Of a stretch of 59,587 nucleotides of DNA, positions 34,426 to 40,906 are shown piece after piece. Numbering within the stretch: the first letter of the stretch is position 1; every line of letters starts with the position of its first letter. The position numbers and the translations under genes were made by a program. The notes under the pieces were generated by a model, which did no database searches, was not told the DNA's origin, and was given only the letters and a program-made list of their open reading frames with translations. This stretch comes from Anaerolineaceae bacterium. Lineage in GTDB: Bacteria > Chloroflexota > Anaerolineae > Anaerolineales > Anaerolineaceae. The stretch lies in contig DQHW01000033.1 in NCBI GenBank assembly GCA_003524305.1, positions 128,454-188,040 on the forward strand, in the 5' to 3' direction.

Positions 34426-35905
34426 TCAGACCGTCACGAGAGAGGATACCGTCGTACTCCGCTCCGTCGCCTGAAGAGATCCAGCCTTCCAAATTAAATG
34501 GCAGATTAGTATCTGCTGATATCCATTCACCATTATACCTTCGAGCAAGGTGCAGGTGTGTACCATTGGATACCCCGCCTTCACAAGAAGGGTGACCGAT
34601 GCGGTCGCCGGCTTTGAGATAGGTTCCGGCACTGACACGATCACGTGATTCTATGTGCATATAAAGCAGAGTCCAACCGGTTTGTTCAAGTCCGTCGCCA
34701 TCCAGGTCAAGCAAAACGGCACCGTCTTTAGCGCGGATGACCAGCCCATCTGCGGCAGCAACCACCCAGGCATCAGATTGAACACAGCCAAACGCTTCGC
34801 CAGGTGGGGCAAAATCGAGCGCCGCCCAGGCTGATCCACTGCCCCAACCGCCGTGCGGTCCGCCGGTGAATGACCAGGCTGCTCCATTTTCGAAGGGGAG
34901 GATCAAGGTCGGCTGGGTCAGGTCAATGGGAACCAGGTTATTTATGGTCAGGTCAAAGGGGATGCCAAAGAAGTTGGTGTAAGTTGCGTATACGCCTGTT
35001 TCAGAGACCGCCAATTGGAATCCATATTGGTCATGCAGCTGCGCCATCAAGTATTGTACAGCGGCTGTGCCGGGGTTGATTAATGTTGAAAGCTGCACAA
35101 GATTGCCGTCTGCGAGAATGAGATAAGGAAGCGCATTGATCTGGTAGCGGTAGTAAGCTTTGTTGAGGGTGTCAGCCGTCCAGGCGAGCTGGCGGTAAAG
35201 CCCCTCGCGGTTGGTTTCAAAACGCCCCATGGGATAGGTAATATATGAAGGGTCAAGCTGCGTGCGGGTGACCCATCCAGTTTGATAATCAAGCAAAGCC
35301 AGCAGCAGGCGCGGATTGACCGAATATTCATAACAGATACGCTGCACGATCTCGGCGCCAGTGAGGGTGACTCCCTCTACATCCTCAGAGTAGGTGCTTA
35401 GATAGCCGCCTTTTTGGGTGACGAAAGCCTTGATATCCAAAGTGGCGCTGACAGGACCGTTAACCAGTTCGCTGTCTGGAATGATCTTGAAATCTGAAAT
35501 GACAGGGGCTGGCTGCGGAGCGGGGATGGTGAGCACCATGCCTGCTTCAAGTATATTGGGATCAATGGCCGTGTTGGCGTTGACCAGGGCAACCAGCGGA
35601 AGATTGTAACGCGCGGCGATCAGAGCGAGATAATCTCCGGATTGAACCGTGTATGACACCTCTTCTGTGCGAATGACTGGCAGCGTGTGAGAAGCATCAG
35701 GTGTCGGAGAATAGTAGGCTGAACCTTCTGGTCTCGGTGTAGGCAGAATCAATTGAAGAGAAGTAGGCAGGTTCTTTACCAGTGAATCAGAAGCAACCGC
35801 GGTATCCAGCAGCCAGGGGCGTGAGTCAGGTGCGGAGACGACACAGCCGCCGAGCAGGGTCATTGATAGTGCAAAGGTGAGAAACAAAAAAGCAAGCTTT
35901 TTCAT
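34376..35905 (-). CDS. LysM/M23-like peptidase lipoprotein (copy 1)
   Basis: 509 residues. Lipobox LGGC, C21. LysM at 83-128 (VSYTVQSGDYLALIAARYN). A long helical domain (RICYEYSVNPRLLLALLDYQ) is shared by all three copies. The C-terminal M23-like domain has LYMHI and GTHLHLARRYNGEW, with the Asp in AALDFAPPG and the displaced His in GGPHGGW. The ATG overlaps the HIT-gene stop by 4 bp (ATGA). The three copies have the same architecture but diverge clearly in sequence, so the duplication is old. Family-level function (peptidoglycan hydrolase) is known; activity of this His-displaced variant is inferred. Confidence 0.85.
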   Translation of the reverse strand: MKKLAFLFLTFALSMTLLGGCVVSAPDSRPWLLDTAVASDSLVKNLPTSLQLILPTPRPEGSAYYSPTPDASHTLPVIRTEEVSYTVQSGDYLALIAARYNLPLVALVNANTAIDPNILEAGMVLTIPAPQPAPVISDFKIIPDSELVNGPVSATLDIKAFVTQKGGYLSTYSEDVEGVTLTGAEIVQRICYEYSVNPRLLLALLDYQTGWVTRTQLDPSYITYPMGRFETNREGLYRQLAWTADTLNKAYYRYQINALPYLILADGNLVQLSTLINPGTAAVQYLMAQLHDQYGFQLAVSETGVYATYTNFFGIPFDLTINNLVPIDLTQPTLILPFENGAAWSFTGGPHGGWGSGSAWAALDFAPPGEAFGCVQSDAWVVAAADGLVIRAKDGAVLLDLDGDGLEQTGWTLLYMHIESRDRVSAGTYLKAGDRIGHPSCEGGVSNGTHLHLARRYNGEWISADTNLPFNLEGWISSGDGAEYDGILSRDGLNVIAWDGRIAENQIQR

Positions 35906-36261
35906 CCCATTCTTTCAGTCATTAATCCGGCACCCATGGGGCGGCCGCCCAATAAATGAATATGCAGGTGAAAAATCGTTTGGCCAACATTGATGCCATT
36001 ATTAATTGCCACACGGTAACCTGATTGAGAAATGTTCATCCGGGCAGCCATTAATTTTGCGGTCAACAACAAATGTCCTGCCAAATCTGATTCTGCATCT
36101 GTGAAGTCATTCAAAGAAGCGAGATGTTTACGCGGCAGAATAAGTAAGTGAACCGGAGTAAAAGGTTGGATCGTTTTAATGACCATGCACAGGTCATCCT
36201 CGTAAAGAATTTCCGCGGGGGCGGTTTTGGCGATAATGTCGCAAAAGATGCAGTTTGTCAT
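35902..36261 (-). CDS. HIT-family nucleotide hydrolase
   Basis: 119 residues, normal for HIT proteins. The histidine-triad motif is HLHIHLLGG (HxHxHxx) near residue 95, and CIFCDIIAK at the N-terminus has the CxxC often seen in bacterial HIT (HinT-like) proteins. The family hydrolyses AMP-linked substrates. It starts the operon with the LysM/M23 genes, overlapping the next ATG by 4 bp. A role in wall synthesis is not implied by the family, so the linkage may only be cotranscription. Confidence 0.94.
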   Translation of the reverse strand: MTNCIFCDIIAKTAPAEILYEDDLCMVIKTIQPFTPVHLLILPRKHLASLNDFTDAESDLAGHLLLTAKLMAARMNISQSGYRVAINNGINVGQTIFHLHIHLLGGRPMGAGLMTERMG

Positions 36262-36645
36262 AACTTATTCAGGTTGCAAGTTCCTTGCCTGAGAGATTGT
36301 ACTGTTCGTGTGTTATTTGTGAAGTTCATTTATCCACGAAGTCTCTAAGTCTTACTCAAAAAAAGCATATCTCTCGCACACTTGCCCAGGCTGCACACTT
36401 GCACTGGCAGCAAGTGCCAGGGAGTGCCAGGGAAGGAGCGGAGCTCGCAACCCTATTCACAAAAATCGCTCGGGGGCACGGAGAAAACCTGTCTTCGGAA
36501 AACCATTTTCTCCACAAACCACCACGCAAATTTCTTGTTGGGGCGCTGCGCCGCTCACTTCGTTCGGGTGTGCAAAAACCGCAGCATTAGCCCTCGCATG
36601 ATTCGGAATAACAATTTTCTCTACACATCACCATATAATATCCTT

Positions 36646-36669
36646 GTAAGGGCGAATGGCATTCGCCCT
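36646..36669. repeat. GTAAGGGCGAAT palindrome
   Basis: AGGGCGAAT, spacer GGC, ATTCGCCCT, preceded by GTA. It shares its start with the 14-bp palindrome at 30184-30233, so the two are members of one small dispersed element family. No coding potential. Confidence 0.65.
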
Positions 36670-36956
36670 CTCGCCTTTGGATCACCCATTCTCTCGCAAA
36701 GAAGCGGAACCCGCAATGAAAACCATTTTTTGAAAAACCTCTTCCTTCGTCCTTTTGAATATACTGCCACACGAAATACACTGAGTAATAAATGCAAAAA
36801 ACTGGAATTCTATTTCAACTAAGAAATATCTTAAGCGTGGGTTCTTTCCGATTTTTCCCTTTTAGTTTTTTTTTCGTGGTAAATAGGTTTTGTGGGATGG
36901 TCATGTTGAATTTGGTTGTAAAATGCATAATCACATTAAATATCATAAAGGACAAT

Positions 36957-37355
36957 ATGAAGCATACAATCAACGCCATCGGCTTTGCCGTGAAAGACAT
37001 CAAGCTAATGGTTGAGTTTTACCGGGCCGTCATGGGGTTCGATGTTGAGTGGGACGGCGGCGTTTTTGCCGCCGCGAAACAGAAAAATGGAATTTATTTT
37101 AATTTTTATAAAAGACCAGATGACAACAGCGGATTATTAAATCCGTTGACCTACCCGGCGGGGATTAACGGCTCTGTTCAGATCACCTGTGACATTGAGG
37201 ACGCAGATGATGTGGATAAAGAATACGAGCGCCTACTGGCAGCCGGAGCCTCGCCCATCATCGCGCCCACCACATGGCCGTGGGGCATGCGCAGCTTCTT
37301 TGTGGCTGACCCAGAAGGCAACCAGATTGAGATTCTGGCACACGTTACCGGGTGA
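36957..37355 (+). CDS. VOC-family (glyoxalase/dioxygenase-like) protein
   Basis: 132 residues from the ATG at 36957 with AAAGGA ahead. Upstream in-frame codons fall in the repeat region and are ignored. The first beta-alpha-beta-beta-beta unit is AIGFAVKDIKLMVEFYRAVMGF, the second ends with RSFFVADPEGNQIEILAH, where E is the last metal ligand. The expected first His is missing (AIGFAV), as is common in non-enzymatic or drug-binding VOC proteins. Function unknown. It is the only gene in the nested inverted-repeat unit, with no partner gene in either direction. Confidence 0.88.
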   Translation: MKHTINAIGFAVKDIKLMVEFYRAVMGFDVEWDGGVFAAAKQKNGIYFNFYKRPDDNSGLLNPLTYPAGINGSVQITCDIEDADDVDKEYERLLAAGASPIIAPTTWPWGMRSFFVADPEGNQIEILAHVTG

Positions 37356-37701
37356 TTAAATGGTAAAAATTTAGTCTTTTCCTCATATATCTCATGAAAA
37401 ACCTTTTCACCACGAAACACACTAAATACACAAAATAATCAATGCAAGAATCGAAATTCTTCATTATTCTTCTCAAAAACATTTTTTACGATACAAACAC
37501 TATTCTGTGCGGCATTTCTAAATTTATCCCACAAATGAGGATTTTTGTTTTTTAGTTTTCCTTTTAGTGTAGTTCGTGTGTTAGTATGATCAAAAGGACG
37601 AAGGAAGAAGGTCTTTCTAAAAAAGGTTTTCTTGGCGGGCTCTGCGCCTTAGCGAGAGATATGCTTTTTTTGAGTAAAACTTAGAGACTTCGAGGTTAAA
37701 T

Positions 37702-37734
37702 AAAAAAACACCACAAAGTCGTTTGTGGTGTTTT
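37702..37734 (-). terminator. Terminator of ino1
   Basis: AAAACACCACAAA (37705-37717), loop GTCG, TTTGTGGTGTTTT (37722-37734): a perfect 13-bp stem with a U-run on the minus-strand transcript. It sits 20 bp past the ino1 stop, beside the outer inverted repeat. Confidence 0.92.
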
Positions 37735-37754
37735 GACTTTCCATCTATTGTAAA

Positions 37755-38846
37755 TTAACCTTTGTATTCTTCACCCTTGATATAGGCTTCGGTCATTTCA
37801 CGGCAGACTTCGTCTTTGAACTGCTTGGGAGGGGTCTTCATGAAGTAGGAGGCAGGCGCAAACAACGGACCGGCGATGCCGCGGTCGCGGGCAAGCTTCA
37901 CGCAGCGGACGGCGTCAATGATGACTCCCGCGCTGTTGGGGCTGTCCCAAACTTCGAGTTTGGCTTCGAGGTTGAGCGGCACGTTGCCGAAAGTAGTACC
38001 TTCCATGCGGATGTAGCACCATTTGCGGTCCGTCAGCCAGGGCACGTAATCGCTGGGGCCGACATGCACATCATCCGGGTTTAATTTGTAGGGCAGCATC
38101 GAGGTGACGGCGCCGGTCTTGGAAATCTTCTTGGATTCGAGGCGGTCGCGTTCGAGCATGTTCATGAAATCAGTGTTGCCGCCGAAATTGAGTTGGTAAG
38201 TGTGATCCAGCAAAACACCGCGGTCCACAAAGAGGCTGGTGATCACGCGGTGCAGAATGGTGGCGCCGAGCTGGCTCTTGATGTCGTCGCCGATGATGGG
38301 CAGGCCGGCATCCAAAAAGCGCTTGCCCCAGTATTCCGAGGAGGCGATGAAGACCGGGATGGCGTTGACCATGCCGACGCCGGCTTCAAGGATCTGTTCG
38401 ACATACCACTTGGTGGCCATTTCAGAACCGACGGGCAGGTAGTTGACGACCACATCCGTTTCGGTGTCTTTGAGTATTTTGACGATATCGGCAGTGGGGC
38501 CGGGGGCCTTGGTGAGGATCTGGCTGAGGTATTTGCCCAATCCGTCGTGGGTCATGCCGCGCACCACGGGTACGTTCATATGCGGAACATCGCTGAATTT
38601 GTAGGTGTTGTTGGGGTATGAGAAAATGGCCTCTGAGAGGTCTTTACCGACCTTGGTATCCACCACGTCAATGGCCGCGGAGAACTCGATATCGTTGATG
38701 TGATATCCGCCGAGGTTGACGTGCATCAACCCGGGGACGCGGTCGGTGTCTTTGGCGTTCTTGTAGAACTCCACGCCCTGGATGAGAGAAGAGGCGCAGT
38801 TGCCCACGCCGATAATTGCAACACGTACCTTTTTACCCTTGCTCAT
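37755..38846 (-). CDS. ino1: Inositol-3-phosphate synthase (mycobacterial/archaeal type)
   Basis: 363 residues, typical of the short bacterial form. N-terminal NAD motif VRVAIIGVGNCASSLIQG, then DVVDTKVGKDLSEAIF, VVVNYLPVGSE, GDDIKSQLGATILHR, and NFGGNTDFMNM with the catalytic-lysine region ERDRLESKKISKT and LEVWDSPNSAGVIIDAVR. It converts glucose-6-phosphate to inositol-3-phosphate with NAD. GGAGGAAACACTCA precedes the ATG. In Actinobacteria the product feeds inositol lipids and mycothiol; no such genes are adjacent here. It has its own promoter with four phased repeats upstream and its own terminator. Confidence 0.95.
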   Translation of the reverse strand: MSKGKKVRVAIIGVGNCASSLIQGVEFYKNAKDTDRVPGLMHVNLGGYHINDIEFSAAIDVVDTKVGKDLSEAIFSYPNNTYKFSDVPHMNVPVVRGMTHDGLGKYLSQILTKAPGPTADIVKILKDTETDVVVNYLPVGSEMATKWYVEQILEAGVGMVNAIPVFIASSEYWGKRFLDAGLPIIGDDIKSQLGATILHRVITSLFVDRGVLLDHTYQLNFGGNTDFMNMLERDRLESKKISKTGAVTSMLPYKLNPDDVHVGPSDYVPWLTDRKWCYIRMEGTTFGNVPLNLEAKLEVWDSPNSAGVIIDAVRCVKLARDRGIAGPLFAPASYFMKTPPKQFKDEVCREMTEAYIKGEEYKG

Positions 38847-38930
38847 TGAGTGTTTCCTCCTTTAAAGAGAGACGGTTTGATTGAGAATGATGAAGATAAA
38901 ACTGGTGAAACAGATGCCGCTAACGCACCG

Positions 38931-39003
38931 ATTATAACAGAGGAGGGGGCAATTTGCGTGATTGTGCATAAGTTTGTGCGTAAAATGTGCATACGTGTGC
39001 GTA
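38931..39003 (-). promoter_or_regulatory. ino1 promoter with four phased GTGCRTA repeats
   Basis: On the minus strand an extended -10 TGTTATAAT (TATAAT = complement of 38931-38936) has no -35 at 16-18 bp. Just upstream the plus strand carries GTGCATA (38964), GTGCGTA (38976), GTGCATA (38987) and GTGCGTA (38997), spaced 12, 11 and 10 bp, about one helical turn each. The position, over and behind the missing -35, fits activator binding on one DNA face. The regulator is not known. Confidence 0.65.
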
Positions 39004-39037
39004 ACGGCGGGAGGAAGGAGAAAGGTTAGCAAATGAC

Positions 39038-39066
39038 TTGTCGAAAGGGAGCGGGACGGGTATAAT
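39038..39066 (+). promoter_or_regulatory. tRNA-Pro promoter
   Basis: TTGTCG (39038-39043), 17-bp spacer, TATAAT (39061-39066). Transcription would start a few bases before the tRNA. Confidence 0.75.
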
Positions 39067-39076
39067 CGCACTTGTT

Positions 39077-39151
39077 CGGGGCGTGGCTCAGCCCGGCTAG
39101 AGCACCCGGTTCGGGACCGGGAGGTCGGCGGTTCAAATCCGCCCGCCCCGA
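39077..39151 (+). tRNA. tRNA-Pro (anticodon CGG)
   Basis: Acceptor stem CGGGGCG (39077-39083) with CGCCCCG (39144-39150), anticodon stem CCCGG/CCGGG with loop TTCGGGA giving anticodon CGG, T arm GGCGG-TTCAAAT-CCGCC, discriminator A at 39151. CCA is not encoded in full. An AT-rich accessory island begins directly downstream, a classic insertion point, though no duplicate of the tRNA 3' end was found in the window. Confidence 0.96.
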
Positions 39152-39238
39152 CAAGTAATCTTAAAAATACAATCCCCTTTAAGAAAATATAATAAATGAA
39201 TGTGCTTTTATATAGTTAACCATAAATAAAGTGAAATT

Positions 39239-39709
39239 TCATTCAATTTCATCAGTTATTTTATATTTGATTTCGGTGGAATATTGTTTTAACAATAACC
39301 AATTACAAATTTCTTCAATAACTTCAGATAATGGTCTTTTATATTTTCCCTTAATTGCACATTCCCAAATGGTAAGCACACGCCAACCGGACTGTTCCAA
39401 TAAAGAAGAGGTTTGTTTATCTCTATTTTGATTCCCTGTTATTTTATTATGCCAAAACTCATAATTAGTTGAAGGCCATCTAAAAAGTTGACAATTATGA
39501 CCATGCCAAAAGCAACCATTAATTAGAATAACTGCATTGTATTTTGGAAATAGTAAATCCGGCTTGCCAGGTTGAAGTTTGTCATGGAGTCGATATCGAA
39601 ATCCTTTGCGATGTAGGGCTTTACGAATTAATACTTCAGGCTTTGAATTCTTCCCTTTAATTCTAGCCATCATTTTACTTCTTGTTTCATGAGATACAAT
39701 ATCAACCAT
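39239..39709 (-). CDS. vsr: Very short patch repair endonuclease
   Basis: 156 residues, normal Vsr size. Family motifs: ETRSKMMARIKGKNSKPE at the N-terminus, KGFRYRLHDKLQPGKPDLLF with the catalytic Asp, and INGCFWHGHNC with the zinc-binding Cys/His cluster. Vsr nicks 5' of the T in T:G mismatches made by deamination of 5-methylcytosine, so its presence fits the cytosine methyltransferase in the same operon. It is the last gene of the five, 23 bp after the receiver-domain gene, and its ribosome-binding site is weak. The AT-rich composition is shared with the other four genes. Confidence 0.95.
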   Translation of the reverse strand: MVDIVSHETRSKMMARIKGKNSKPEVLIRKALHRKGFRYRLHDKLQPGKPDLLFPKYNAVILINGCFWHGHNCQLFRWPSTNYEFWHNKITGNQNRDKQTSSLLEQSGWRVLTIWECAIKGKYKRPLSEVIEEICNWLLLKQYSTEIKYKITDEIE

Positions 39710-39732
39710 AATTTAGGTTCAAAGGTTTATTT

Positions 39733-40905
39733 CTATTCTTTTAATGGGACAATTGATTCTATAATTTTCTGAAAAACTAATTCTTTATCAATATCTGGAG
39801 TACCTAATCTACCATAATATTCGGAAAATTGTGCTATATAAGCTTCAAGATATGGACTATCCAGAGATGCAACTCTTTGGTCAATATTTATAAGATCAAG
39901 TGAGATTTGATGCAAGGCTTGAAAATCAATGACCAAATCAGGGATAAAGAATGTGCTTGGTAAGAAAATAAATCTTGATGGTTGAAACCTAACGCCATCA
40001 ATTTTCATATTTCGATTGTTCCGAATTAATCCAAGTAGATCATCTTTTACATTATTTGAAATGGGTTTCTTATTATTAAGTAACTCCTGAATTATTCTAA
40101 ATTCGGGCTGTTCAGAAAGTAGAAAACATTCAGCAACGGCGATATCTTTTACTTTTCCTTGCTCTATATCACATGATGGGGTTAATACTATCCAATAACT
40201 TTCTCTATTATGAATATTTCCTTTGATAATATCACCAGTAGTAAAATTTGGGTTAATAGAAGGGTAAATGTAAATCTCAATTGGATGAATTTTTGGGTCA
40301 TTTTCTTCTGGACCATGATTGATTTCGTTTATTAAGAATCTCCTAATTGAATTTCTTTCTAATGAATTTGCTAAACGGCGTGCAAGAAGATATGAAATTT
40401 CCGTTTTTTCGTAAGGAGTTGTTGGATCTTGCCAATATTTTTGAACATTGTCCCACATATAAATTCTTTGTTCTTCATCTAGATGCTTTATTAATCTTGG
40501 TAATCCCGTATCAAAAATTTCCAAAATTTCTTTACGCAATTGTCTATCCTCACCTCTAGTTACAATTTTCACGTATGGATTTTTCATGTGTAGAACTCTT
40601 TGAGGATAGGCAGTGTAAAAAATCACAGGAATGAATCTGGTTTCACAAATTTGCTTGAATACATTCTCTCCTGCAAGTGGTTTGCCATCTTCTTCGAGTT
40701 TTATTGAATCATCTTTTAAATCAAGAATTACCAAATCAATTCTCATTCTCATGAGAATATCTAATGCATCTCCAAAATTGGGGCATTTTTCGACAATAAC
40801 TCGGTCAGGTTTTTGAATTACAAGATTATCTTTTATGAATTCTTCTGTCTCATTCGCCTGTCTATCATCAACAACTAGGAATTGCCAAACGATTCCATCT
40901 GACAT
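39733..40905 (-). CDS. Receiver-domain protein with unknown C-terminal effector-like domain
   Basis: 390 residues from the ATG at 40905, whose GAGGTGG site lies within the previous gene's last codons; a GTG at 40914 is possible. Residues ~5-120 are a complete receiver domain: acidic pair D13/D14 (LVVDDRQ), phosphoacceptor D62 (VILDLKDD), T98 (FYTAYP), K113. No DNA-binding helix-turn-helix follows. Residues ~125-390 have a beta-rich part with TTGDIIKGN and the motif LTPSCDI (C245, D246), which I have only seen in uncharacterised proteins. The output is thus probably enzymatic or protein-binding. Its partner is the GHKL protein encoded just before it. Confidence 0.8.
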   Translation of the reverse strand: MSDGIVWQFLVVDDRQANETEEFIKDNLVIQKPDRVIVEKCPNFGDALDILMRMRIDLVILDLKDDSIKLEEDGKPLAGENVFKQICETRFIPVIFYTAYPQRVLHMKNPYVKIVTRGEDRQLRKEILEIFDTGLPRLIKHLDEEQRIYMWDNVQKYWQDPTTPYEKTEISYLLARRLANSLERNSIRRFLINEINHGPEENDPKIHPIEIYIYPSINPNFTTGDIIKGNIHNRESYWIVLTPSCDIEQGKVKDIAVAECFLLSEQPEFRIIQELLNNKKPISNNVKDDLLGLIRNNRNMKIDGVRFQPSRFIFLPSTFFIPDLVIDFQALHQISLDLINIDQRVASLDSPYLEAYIAQFSEYYGRLGTPDIDKELVFQKIIESIVPLKE

Positions 40906-40906
40906 T

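Larger units (their letters stand above)
36337..37692. mobile_element. Nested inverted-repeat unit enclosing a VOC gene
   Basis: An outer pair at 36337-36377 and 37652-37692 is inverted and identical at 40 of 41 positions. An inner inverted pair lies at 36741-36782 and 37566-37607, matching at 37 of 42. Between them lies the VOC gene with ACCACGAA repeats on both sides. The left interval (36378-36740) is ~320 bp longer than the right and has a tandem AGTGCCAGGG duplication (36413-36432), a CACTTGC hairpin and a GTAAGGGCGAAT element, but no gene. No transposase is present. It could be a non-autonomous element or the product of duplicated, inverted intergenic repeats. Confidence 0.6.

Noticed and set aside
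36285..36822. Open frames in the left half of the inverted-repeat unit
   Set aside because: They cover repeats, palindromes and a tandem duplication, have low-complexity products and no ribosome-binding sites.
38964..39003. CRISPR-like array of short repeats
   Set aside because: The units are 7 bp at 10-12 bp spacing with no spacers, and fit operator sites. No CRISPR array or cas gene was seen anywhere in the window.
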